The notes under the pieces are model-generated. The model had not been told where the DNA came from. It worked only from the letters and a program-made list of their open reading frames with translations, and did not search any database. From assembly GCA_031732875.1 (NCBI GenBank), contig JAVMKL010000092.1, forward strand, positions 1 to 6,035: a stretch of DNA of 6,035 nt. The letters run 5' to 3'. This stretch comes from JAVMKJ01 sp031732875 (GTDB lineage Bacteria; Pseudomonadota; Gammaproteobacteria; Competibacterales; Competibacteraceae). Made by a program: the position numbers and the translations under genes. Numbering within the stretch: the stretch's first letter is position 1; each line of letters starts with the position of its first letter. Positions 1-5,811 of this stretch are shown piece after piece.

Positions 1-55
1 GGCTAAGGAGCCAGCCATCCTCGCTCGGCCATAGAATTTTTCCTTGGCTAAGGAG
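1..55. repeat. Short direct repeat with small hairpin
   Basis: The ten bases GGCTAAGGAG occur at 1-10 and again at 46-55, a period of 45 bases. The second copy forms a small hairpin with arms TCCTT (41-45) and AAGGA (50-54) around the loop GGCT. The first copy lies at the window edge, so its left arm cannot be seen. The sequences after the two copies differ, so this is not a simple tandem duplication. It may be the end of a repeat family or an intergenic element of the unseen upstream gene. The repeat is directly visible; its meaning is unknown. Confidence 0.45.
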
Positions 56-142
56 GGGCGCCTCGAAGGGTCATCCGCAGAGTCGAGCGCCAACGAAACG
101 GACTAAAATCCCTATTGAACCATTAAGAAACAGCTTGGGTGT

Positions 143-150
143 AAGGAAGG
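143..150 (+). promoter_or_regulatory. Ribosome binding site of the MlaE-type gene
   Basis: The purine run AAGGAAGG ends nine bases before the ATG at 160. It is the best Shine-Dalgarno match in the left part of the window. It supports ATG 160 over the in-frame ATG codons at 193 and 199, and shows that the now broken gene once had a proper translation start. Confidence 0.6.
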
Positions 151-159
151 CTGCCCCCC

Positions 160-958
160 ATGAACAGCAAGAACGACACGATCTTTGGCGACGACATGGC
201 AATGACAACCCCAGCGGCGAACCGCCCGGATGGAGGTGACGCAGTGACTCTAGCGCTGGAGGGACGGATCACCGCCTACACCGCCGCGCCGTTTTGGCGT
301 CAGGCGCTGGAGACGCTGACGCGCCACCCCGATGGTCCGATTAGGGTCGATGCGTCCCCGGCTGGAATACATCGATAATGCCGGCATCGCCCTGCTGTTC
401 GATCTCCAGCACCGCCCGCGCCCGCCGGGGGCAGCGCTGGAGATTCGGGGTCTGGCCCCCAACCTAGCCGCCCTGATCCCGGATTACGATCCCAAAGAGT
501 TCGCCCAGGCGGTCCAAGCTCCCGAACGACCCGGCATCATCGAGCACCTCGGTCGGGCCGCCGACCAGCAGTGGACCTACCTGCAACGGTTTTCGGCGTT
601 TCTGCGGGATTGCGGCGCGGCGTTTCTCCAAGCGTGCCGACGACCTGGCGTCGTTCGTTGGGGCGAAGTCCTCAGCGTGGCCACCGAGTCCGGGGCCAAC
701 ACGGTGCCCATTGTCCTGCTCATCGGTTTTCTGATGGGGGTGATCATCGCGTTCGAGATCGGCCTGGTGGCGCAACAATTCGGCGCGGTGATCTTCGTCG
801 TGAATGGGGTGGGCGTGGCCATGCTGCGCGAATTGGGCGCGCTGATGACCGCCATTGTGTTCGCCGGGCGCACCGGCGCCGCCTTTGCCGCCCAGATCGG
901 CACGCAAAAGGTCAACGAGGAAGTCAATGCCATCCTGACCTTTGGGCTGGACCCGGTG
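160..958 (+). pseudogene. Frameshifted and 3'-truncated STAS-MlaE ABC permease
   Basis: This is the remnant of an MlaE/YrbE-family permease with an N-terminal STAS domain. Such permeases form the membrane part of ABC systems that move phospholipids between the membranes. Frame 1 reads the start of the STAS domain from 160 to about 357 and then stops early at 376-378. Frame 2 continues the same protein from 359. Dropping one C from the run 356-359 joins VDAS to RLEYIDNAGIALL, the expected STAS core, though Asn replaces the usual Ser. The repaired protein has STAS at about residues 27-110. The permease starts near residue 120, and a helix-rich stretch and the family segment FAGRTGAAFAAQIGTQKVNEE follow. 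After GLDPV (codon 266) the family sequence ends and unrelated residues lead to a stop at 1001-1003. Family members are about 370-380 residues, so roughly the last 110, including the later helices, are missing. With both defects the gene is almost certainly dead. Confidence 0.85.
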
Positions 959-975
959 CCAGCCTCTCAAGTTGA

Positions 976-1209
976 GGTTTTGACCTGGAAGCGTCTGAGT
1001 TGATAACGTCTTCCCGATCGCTCGCGAGGCTACCGCACCCGAACGGGATTCACGTCATTTGCCGTTCCGGCCAGCGCGCCTACCTGGCGACGCGGATTCT
1101 TCTGCAAAATGGATTCAAGGCCAGGAACATCTCCGGTGGGATGCTTTCGCTCGCGCACAACCACCTGTTCGGGACGGACCAGGAAGAGGGATACAGCAAT
1201 TCTGTTTGA
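976..1209 (+). pseudogene. C-terminal fragment of a rhodanese-domain protein
   Basis: The frame open after a stop at 973-975 encodes about 77 residues matching the second half of a rhodanese domain. The active-site loop CRSGQR fits CxxGxR, with its Cys codon at 1060-1062, and is followed by AYLATRILLQNGF and NISGGM. This pattern is typical of the C-terminal rhodanese domain of CoA-disulfide-reductase-like flavoproteins and of small sulfurtransferases, in which the Cys carries a persulfide. The front half of the domain and any upstream FAD/NADH domains are absent. The only start codon before the loop is a TTG at 1000, with no clear ribosome binding site. The fragment begins directly where the MlaE-type gene breaks off, so it looks like a deletion product. 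Expression as a small protein cannot be excluded, but half a rhodanese fold is unlikely to be stable. Confidence 0.7.
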
Positions 1210-1236
1210 GTTGTGGAAACGCCGACGGTCGAGCGA

Positions 1237-1292
1237 AATCCCCCCGCCGCTGGCGCGGCTCCCCCCTCTGCAAAAGGAGGGTTGGGGGGATT
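1237..1292. repeat. C-rich/G-rich palindromic intergenic repeat
   Basis: The outer arms AATCCCCCC (1237-1245) and GGGGGGATT (1284-1292) are perfect inverted repeats of nine bases. Inside, CCCCCCTCT (1261-1269) faces AGGAGGG (1275-1281) as an imperfect inner arm pair. A GC-rich spacer, GCCGCTGGCGCGGCT, lies between the left arms. The layout resembles the dispersed AATCCCCCC...GGGGGGATT palindromic repeats found in many copies in some bacterial genomes. As RNA it would form a strong stem, and the G-runs might favour other structures. No U-run follows, so it is not a standard terminator. It sits between the decayed left part and the GNAT gene. Confidence 0.65.
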
Positions 1293-1401
1293 CCCATTCG
1301 CGAGCCGGCCACCGCTCGCTTGGGAAACATGGACGGCGGCGCGAACATCATGGCCTGAAGAGGCTGGCAGGTTTCATCTCGACAACCCTCAGTTCGACAA
1401 C

Positions 1402-1405
1402 AGGA
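1402..1405 (+). promoter_or_regulatory. Probable ribosome binding site of the GNAT gene
   Basis: AGGA ends ten bases before ATG 1416. It is a modest match but the only one near this start. Just upstream, TCGACAAC occurs twice (1379-1386 and 1394-1401), 15 bases apart. This could be a chance direct repeat or a binding site. Confidence 0.4.
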
Positions 1406-1415
1406 CAGACAACCC

Positions 1416-1961
1416 ATGAACGATATCCGCCACTATTTTGTTACTGATACCCTCAAAAACGGAACGATGGTGACGATTCGCGCGATCCGTCCCGAAGATA
1501 AAACCAGGCTCGTCAGCGCGTTCGAGAACCTCGACCGTGAATCGGTCTACACTCGCTTCTTCCAATATGTGAGGGAACTCACCGATCAGGATCTGAAACG
1601 CGCGACGGAGATTGATTTCGACCGCGAGGTCGCCCTGGTGGTCACCGTCGACCTTGGAGGCGAAGAAACTATCATTGGTACCGGACGTTACGTTGTTTTT
1701 GAAGAGGCAGATGCCGGGCGCAGCGCTGAAGTGGCCTTTATCGTCGAAGAGGACTACCAGGGTCTTGGCATTGCCAGCCGGATCTTTCGGCATCTCGTCC
1801 AGATCGGGCGGCAGAAGAACGTGTCGCGGTTCAAAGCCGATGTGCTCGCGGGAAATCAAGCCATGCTCGGGGTCTTTGCCGGCAGCGGCTTGCCGATGAA
1901 GCAGCAGCGTGATGGCACGGTGGTTCAGGTGACGCTTTCTCTGGATGAAACGGGTTCGTAA
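1416..1961 (+). CDS. GNAT family N-acetyltransferase (Pat-domain-like)
   Basis: This 181-residue protein is predicted to transfer an acetyl group from acetyl-CoA to an amino group, in the cytoplasm. The acetyl-CoA pyrophosphate loop is visible as YQGLGIAS at about residues 114-121 (Q-x-x-G-x-A form) after the strand AEVAFIVEED. A later segment, VLAGNQAMLGVFAGSGL (about 143-159), fits GNAT motif B. The N-terminal part, with TIRAIRPED and ESVYTRFF, is like the acetyltransferase domain found in Pat-type protein lysine acetyltransferases and fused to ADP-forming acyl-CoA ligases. Here the domain stands alone with no ligase part, and its length suits one complete GNAT fold. No cyclic-nucleotide-binding or other regulatory domain is present. 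The substrate may be a protein lysine or a small amine; the sequence does not decide. It follows a decayed region and is separated from the next gene by about 320 bases, so it is probably transcribed alone. Confidence 0.85.
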   Translation: MNDIRHYFVTDTLKNGTMVTIRAIRPEDKTRLVSAFENLDRESVYTRFFQYVRELTDQDLKRATEIDFDREVALVVTVDLGGEETIIGTGRYVVFEEADAGRSAEVAFIVEEDYQGLGIASRIFRHLVQIGRQKNVSRFKADVLAGNQAMLGVFAGSGLPMKQQRDGTVVQVTLSLDETGS

Positions 1962-2082
1962 AGCGTCCCCGGTCAATGTGTTGGTGATGAAACCCGGCAG
2001 CTACGCCTTCGTCGATTACGTCGCGGTAGACTCCGACGATTCCTTGACGTTCTATAGCAATCCTGGACCGGTTATGGATTGA
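1945..2082 (+). CDS. Doubtful 45-residue ORF overlapping the GNAT gene end
   Basis: An ATG at 1945, inside the end of the acetyltransferase gene but in another frame, opens 45 codons ending at TGA 2080-2082. An in-frame ATG at 1987 would give 31 codons outside the overlap. The residues VLVMKPGSYAFVDYVAVDSD look protein-like, and the segment PGSYAFVDY faintly recalls the C-terminal strands of cupredoxin domains. I cannot support that relation. No clear ribosome binding site precedes either start. It could be a small gene, the tail of a decayed gene, or chance. Confidence 0.2.
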   Translation: MKRVRKASPVNVLVMKPGSYAFVDYVAVDSDDSLTFYSNPGPVMD

Positions 2083-2281
2083 TTCATAATTTGAAATCAA
2101 GGCAAGCCGGGATCGGACAACTGGGAACGAACACGAAAGCGGTCTTCAGGGCTTCAGAATCAATCCCGTTCGGCTCCTTGATACCCCCCAATCCGCTGGC
2201 GGCCCGGCTCGTCCTGAAAAGTGGGCCGTGTAGCCGGCCAAATTTGCGCAAAGACCATGAGGAAGAAACGGAGCGAATGCG
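1962..2281. other. Gene-poor intergenic stretch
   Basis: Apart from the doubtful small ORF at its left end, I see no gene here. An AT-rich inverted repeat, TTGATT (2079-2084) and AATCAA (2095-2100), encloses a ten-base loop. A GC-rich stem with one bulged base can form between 2201-2209 and 2232-2239. It has no T-run after it and so is not a good intrinsic terminator. The stretch presumably holds the promoter of the DUF1622-to-PPK2 gene run, but I found no convincing -35/-10 pair. Confidence 0.5.
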
Positions 2282-2737
2282 ATGTCAAGTGGCGAGATAG
2301 TTGGGATCGTCCGCACATTCATCGAGTGGGCGGCTCTTGGTATCGAGATTTTGGGTGCTTTGATCATCGTGGCGGGAGTTATGAGAGTCGCGATTACTCG
2401 CGGAACGGTTGGCTACCTTTTTCAACTCGATAAGCCGGGCGCTTACGAGAGTTACAAGCACCAGATGGGCAGGTCGTTACTGCTGGGACTGGAATTTCTT
2501 GTGGCGGGAGATGTGGTCAGGACGGTCGCCCTTGAGCCCACCCTGAACAATGTCGCCGTCCTCGGTTTGCTCGTGCTCGTCCGCACCTTCCTGGGCTGGT
2601 CCCTGGCCGTCGAAATTGAAGGGCGCTGGCCGTGGCAGGCGCGGGCTGAGAAAGACGCTCCTGTCCGAACAACCGAAGAAGTAACACGATCCTGCGAAAC
2701 GACAAGGAAGCCTGACTCAAGAGAGGGCCTCCGATGA
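2282..2737 (+). CDS. DUF1622 family membrane protein
   Basis: This is a 151-residue inner-membrane protein of unknown function with three predicted helices at about residues 10-35, 64-83 and 91-110. The family signature is clear: GLEFLVAGDVVRTVALEPT (about 69-87) and VRTFLGWSLAVEIEGRWPW (about 100-118). A polar, charged tail of about 30 residues after the last helix is longer than in typical members of around 120 residues. It is probably cytoplasmic. GGAG at 2270-2273 lies eight bases before the ATG and supports this start. The stop overlaps the next start as ATGA, which points to translational coupling with the DUF2254 gene. DUF1622 proteins have no established function. The Asp in the second helix region and the Arg and Glu residues near the third are unusual in membrane segments and could be functional, but this is inference. 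Confidence 0.85.
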   Translation: MSSGEIVGIVRTFIEWAALGIEILGALIIVAGVMRVAITRGTVGYLFQLDKPGAYESYKHQMGRSLLLGLEFLVAGDVVRTVALEPTLNNVAVLGLLVLVRTFLGWSLAVEIEGRWPWQARAEKDAPVRTTEEVTRSCETTRKPDSREGLR

Positions 2738-3073
2738 CCTGGTTTCAGCGCTATCATGTTCGGCGTAACGTCGCGAATCCAATTTGGATTTCGCCATTGC
2801 CGAGCATGGTGGCAGCAATCGGAGCCTTGCCCTTCTTTCATGGGATCGAAGAGGCGATAGGCTGGGAATCCGACCCCACTTCGGGCACCGCCGGGGGGGT
2901 GCAACTTGCCAGTTTTCAGCCCGCTCCCCGCATACTGGTTCTGGATCGATTTCTGGATCGATCAGCGCGACTTCCGATCCAAAAGCATTTTCACCTTCCT
3001 GTTCTTGCTGATCTCGCTCGCCGAGACCGGCGTGGCGCCACAAACTCCGGTGATTACCGTGCTCGCGAGCTAA
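2734..3073 (+). pseudogene. Decayed N-terminal part of a DUF2254 membrane protein
   Basis: The first 50 or so codons (TWFQRYHVRRNV, then a first helix, then HGIEEAIGWESD) match the N-terminus of one group of DUF2254 membrane proteins as I remember it. Near the G-run at 2893-2899 the protein jumps from GTAGG straight to VQLASFQPAPR, which in the family lies after a second membrane helix. About 25 codons appear to be deleted there. After about 2940 frame 1 turns into non-membrane-like sequence ending at 3076-3078. Frame 2 gives RDFRSKSIFTFLFLLISLAETG, which resembles the next family segment, and ends at TAA 3071-3073. The remaining 300 or more residues are absent. The gene therefore carries an internal deletion, a frameshift and a 3' truncation. 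Its start overlaps the DUF1622 stop by ATGA, so the pair was once an operon. The segment after 2950 is the least certain part. Confidence 0.7.
2941..2964 (+). repeat. Two-copy 12-base tandem repeat inside the DUF2254 remnant
   Basis: CTGGATCGAT occurs at 2941-2950 and at 2953-2962, a period of 12 bases (the last two bases of each unit differ: TT and CA). The repeat lies where the reading frame of the remnant changes. Twelve bases alone keep the frame, so an extra one-base change nearby is also needed. It is probably a slippage scar in a gene no longer under selection. Confidence 0.55.
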
Positions 3074-3100
3074 ACTGAAAATGAATGCCGAAGTTCCCCC

Positions 3101-3718
3101 ATGGCCACCATGAAAACCCACGAACCCATCCTGACTGCGGACGAGGCGCTCCAGCGTCTCATCGACGGCAATCAGCGCTTCTTGCGGGGCGAAGCTCGGT
3201 TTCCTACCGTGCAGAAGGAAATCCTGGCCAATCTCGCCCAAGGCCAGCGGCCCTACGCGACGATCCTGGGCTGTAGCGATTCGCGGGTTCCCCCGGAATT
3301 GATTTTTGACGCCGGCTTCGGCGAGCTGTTCATCGTGCGCGTGGCCGGCAACGTCCTCTCGCTGGAAATCATGGGCAGCCTGCAATACGCCGGTTCGCAC
3401 CTGCATACACCGCTTTTCGTCGTCCTCGGCCACAGCGGCTGTGGGGCGGTACAGGCGGCGCTGGAAACCCAACTGCACGGCGTGCAGCATCGCGCGCGCA
3501 TCCAATTCCTGATCGACAACATCCTGCCCGGATTGCCCGACCCCGATCCCCAGCTCCCGTCATCGGCGCAGTTGGAGCGAGCCGTCGAAGCCAATGTCCG
3601 CTGGACCATGCGCCAAGTACTGGAGACGCCTGAAGGACAAGCCCGCATGGCCGAGGGACGAATGAAACTCGTCGGTGCTGTTTGCGAGATAGAGTCCGGA
3701 TACGTCCGGTTTTTGTAA
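3101..3718 (+). CDS. Beta-class carbonic anhydrase
   Basis: This 205-residue cytoplasmic zinc enzyme interconverts CO2 and bicarbonate. All hallmark residues are present: Cys58, Asp60 and Arg62 in GCSDSRVPPE, and His111 and Cys114 in LGHSGCGA. Cys58, His111 and Cys114 are the expected zinc ligands, and the Asp60-Arg62 pair is the expected catalytic dyad. FDAGFGELFIVRVAGNV (about 69-85) and the N-terminal ALQRLIDGNQRF are typical of the family, and the length is normal. No signal peptide is visible. ATG 3101 has no good Shine-Dalgarno sequence; ATG 3110 is a possible alternative start. The gene begins 27 bases after the DUF2254 remnant and ends 29 bases before the intact DUF2254 gene, so it is likely co-transcribed with both neighbours. 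It could supply bicarbonate to carboxylases or serve pH/CO2 balance, perhaps with an adjacent membrane protein; that link is inference. Confidence 0.95.
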   Translation: MATMKTHEPILTADEALQRLIDGNQRFLRGEARFPTVQKEILANLAQGQRPYATILGCSDSRVPPELIFDAGFGELFIVRVAGNVLSLEIMGSLQYAGSHLHTPLFVVLGHSGCGAVQAALETQLHGVQHRARIQFLIDNILPGLPDPDPQLPSSAQLERAVEANVRWTMRQVLETPEGQARMAEGRMKLVGAVCEIESGYVRFL

Positions 3719-3747
3719 TGACCAAGTACCCGTGACGGTGGTCAATC

Positions 3748-5055
3748 GTGCCGATGATGCCAAAAATGGATTCGTCGAAAATGCCGATCTGGTTCATTCC
3801 GATGCTGTACGTCGGTGTGACCGCCATTTGCGGCCTGACTTTGCCGCGCCTGGAACAGGAATATCTTGCCGTTTACAGCCACGGTATGTCGGTCGCGTCG
3901 GCCCAAGCAACGCTGTCCGCCATTGCTTCCGGCATGATGGCGCTGACCGGCATCGTGTTCGCGCTGGCCTTTGTGATGGTGCAATTCAGCGCCATCGCCT
4001 ATTCCCCGCGCCTGGTTGCCTGGTTTGGTCGCGACCCGGTGCTGTTTCATTCGCTCGGACTGTTCACCGCCACATTTCTTTATGCAATCGCCACCTTGGC
4101 CTGGACCGATCGCGGAGGGAGCGGCAGAGTACCCCTGTTCTCGGTCCTGCTCGTGACGGTGCTGCTAATCCTCAGCATGATCGTTTTTGCCTGGCTGGTG
4201 CAGCGGTTGAGCGATATTCAGATTACCAACGTGCTGCATTTCGTCGGCCGGCAAGGGCGCGAAGTGATTCGAACGATGTTCCCACGCCTGGACGCAGCGC
4301 CAGCGGGCACGACGCCGGCGTCGTGGAGCGCGGCGGTCGAAAAAGTCCAGCAACGTCCGGTCACCCAGACGCTGCGCTACTCGGGCGAGCCACAGACGAT
4401 CATTCGATTCCAAATCGCCACTCTGGTCCGCCTGGCCCAGGAAGTCGATGCGGTCATCGTGATGGAGTGCGCCGTCGGCGACACCCTGGTCGAAGACACC
4501 CTGCTGTTACGCGTGCATGGCGGTCGGCAACCGCTGGCGGAGACTCCACTCCGACAGGCGATTCAGGCGGCGCAGGAACGCACCTTCGAACAAGACCCCA
4601 AATATCCCTTGCGACTTCTGGTGGATATCGCCATCAAGGCGCTCTCCCCGGCCATCAACGATCCGACCACGGCGGTTCAGGCTATCGACCAAATTGAAGA
4701 TTTACTGCTCCGCCTCGGTCGGCGCGCGCTCGACGCCGGCTGCGTGGCGGATGAACAGGGCACTCTTCGTCTCGTTTTCCCGACGCCCACCTGGGAGGAC
4801 TATCTGACGCTCGCCTTCGACGAAATTCGCCAATATGGCGCCAGTTCGGTGCAGGTGATACGCCGGCTGCGCTCGGCCCTTCTGGGTTTGGTGGATTCCG
4901 TGACCGATGCTGAGCGCACGGCGTTGGTGCAGCAGTATCTCCACCATTTGAACCTGGTGGTGGAACACTCGACTCTCGATGCCGAGGATCAGGTGATGGC
5001 GTTGCAGGAAGACCGGCAGGGCCTGGGGCTGTCGCGCCGGCGGGCCGTATCATAG
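3748..5055 (+). CDS. DUF2254 family membrane protein, intact
   Basis: This is a predicted inner-membrane protein of 435 residues, a normal length for DUF2254. Four helices are visible at about residues 12-31, 56-80, 100-118 and 129-152. The family segment QFSAIAYSPRLVAWFGRDP follows helix 2. The long soluble C-terminal part, about 165-435, is probably cytoplasmic. It carries the family hallmark KALSPAINDPTTAVQAID at about 297-314. The function of the family is unknown; two- to four-helix membrane parts with a large soluble domain suggest a channel, transporter or sensor, but nothing proves it. GTG 3748 is the first start after an in-frame stop at 3733-3735. ATG codons at 3754, 3757, 3766 and 3781 are alternatives, and none has a clear ribosome binding site. 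The gene is distant in sequence from the broken DUF2254 copy upstream, so it is not a recent duplicate of it. Confidence 0.85.
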   Translation: MPMMPKMDSSKMPIWFIPMLYVGVTAICGLTLPRLEQEYLAVYSHGMSVASAQATLSAIASGMMALTGIVFALAFVMVQFSAIAYSPRLVAWFGRDPVLFHSLGLFTATFLYAIATLAWTDRGGSGRVPLFSVLLVTVLLILSMIVFAWLVQRLSDIQITNVLHFVGRQGREVIRTMFPRLDAAPAGTTPASWSAAVEKVQQRPVTQTLRYSGEPQTIIRFQIATLVRLAQEVDAVIVMECAVGDTLVEDTLLLRVHGGRQPLAETPLRQAIQAAQERTFEQDPKYPLRLLVDIAIKALSPAINDPTTAVQAIDQIEDLLLRLGRRALDAGCVADEQGTLRLVFPTPTWEDYLTLAFDEIRQYGASSVQVIRRLRSALLGLVDSVTDAERTALVQQYLHHLNLVVEHSTLDAEDQVMALQEDRQGLGLSRRRAVS

Positions 5056-5058
5056 CGT

Positions 5059-5811
5059 ATGCACGACCGAACGCCGATCCATCATGCAAGCGTCAAGAGT
5101 TCCGTGGATAACGTGATACAACCGGAAACGGTCCCAAACGCAGCCCGCCTGCGGGCGCCGCGCGCCGCCGCCATCGCCGGCATTCTCTTCGCGGTCCTGC
5201 TGATGACCAGTCTTTGGCTCATCCGGCGCGCCGTCCCGGCCGATCCGCTGGAAGTAGGGGCTTGGCTGCAAACCCGTTTGAATACGGTGACGCTGGCGCT
5301 GAACCTGGTGCCGTTCGCCGGCGTCGCTTTCCTGTGGTTCATCGGCGTACTGCGCGACCGCTTGGGGGAGCGGGAAGACCGCTTCTTCGCCACCGTCTTT
5401 CTCGGCAGCGGGTTGCTGTTCCTCGCCATGCTGTTCATGTCGGCGGCGATGGTGGGCGGCCTCATCATCGCCTACGCGGCGGACCCCACCCGGATCGTCG
5501 GTTCCACCACCTTCACTTCCGCCCGCGCCATCGCGTATGAAACGATGAACATCTACGCGATCAAGATGGCCGGAGTTTTCATGATCGCCACGTCCACCCT
5601 CGCGCTCCACACCCGATTCATCCCCCGCTGGATCGCGTTCCTCGGGTATGCGGTGGCGCTGCTCCTCCTGCTTAGCAGTCGCTACATCGAGGGGATCTTG
5701 ATGGTCTTCCCGCTGTGGGTGCTCCTGATCAGCCTCTACATTCTGATCGATAACCTGCGCCAGCCATCGCCGATGGTAGCCACAACCTTGGAGAAAGAAC
5801 GCCATGAGTAA
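5059..5811 (+). CDS. Six-helix membrane protein of unknown function
   Basis: I do not recognise this 250-residue protein. A polar N-terminus of about 34 residues precedes six hydrophobic helices at about 35-57, 76-98, 109-139, 163-184, 190-208 and 211-232, and a short polar tail ends the protein. The segment RFIPRWIAFLGYAVA (about 186-200), before and in helix 5, recalls a Pro-Arg-Trp...Gly-Tyr pattern seen in several uncharacterised bacterial membrane proteins. No transporter or enzyme signature is visible. ATG 5059 lies three bases after the DUF2254 stop and lacks its own ribosome binding site, so translation is probably coupled. The 3' end overlaps the PPK2 start by eight bases. The close packing suggests that it works with, or is made together with, DUF2254 and PPK2. 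The reading frame is intact and membrane-like throughout, so it is very likely a real gene. Confidence 0.8.
   Translation: MHDRTPIHHASVKSSVDNVIQPETVPNAARLRAPRAAAIAGILFAVLLMTSLWLIRRAVPADPLEVGAWLQTRLNTVTLALNLVPFAGVAFLWFIGVLRDRLGEREDRFFATVFLGSGLLFLAMLFMSAAMVGGLIIAYAADPTRIVGSTTFTSARAIAYETMNIYAIKMAGVFMIATSTLALHTRFIPRWIAFLGYAVALLLLLSSRYIEGILMVFPLWVLLISLYILIDNLRQPSPMVATTLEKERHE
5790..5793 (+). promoter_or_regulatory. Ribosome binding site of the ppk2 gene
   Basis: GGAG, in the purine-rich stretch GGAGAAAGAA, ends ten bases before ATG 5804 and lies inside the last codons of the upstream membrane-protein gene. It fixes the PPK2 start within an ATGAGTAA overlap. Confidence 0.6.

Noticed and set aside
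81..109. Possible promoter with TAAAAT (104-109) as -10 upstream of the MlaE-type gene
   Set aside because: The -10 is plausible but the bases 17 upstream do not resemble TTGACA, so a promoter call is not supported.
464..970. Minus-strand ORF of 168 codons opposite the MlaE remnant
   Set aside because: It is a shadow of the permease sequence with no recognisable domain.
1237..1292. Palindromic repeat considered as a terminator or as a complete mobile element
   Set aside because: There is no T-run after it, no transposase gene nearby and no visible target-site duplication, so only a repeat call is made.
1389..1976. Minus-strand ORF of 195 codons opposite the acetyltransferase
   Set aside because: It mirrors the GNAT gene almost exactly, and the plus strand has recognisable acetyl-CoA-binding motifs.
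2201..2239. GC-rich stem considered as an intrinsic terminator
   Set aside because: It has a long loop, one bulge and no T-run after the stem, and lies just before a gene start.
2717..3505. Long minus-strand ORF (262 codons) opposite the DUF2254 remnant and carbonic anhydrase
   Set aside because: It is opposite a well-supported enzyme gene, its residues are low-complexity and charged with no domain, and such shadows are common in GC-rich DNA.
3732..4697. Plus-strand ORF of 321 codons overlapping the start of DUF2254 in another frame
   Set aside because: The translation is Arg/Gly/His-rich with no helices or motifs; the DUF2254 frame carries the family hallmark sequences.
2734..5055. Idea that the two DUF2254 genes are a recent tandem duplication around the carbonic anhydrase gene
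   Set aside because: The N-terminal parts of the two proteins are very different in sequence, so they belong to different subgroups rather than being fresh copies.
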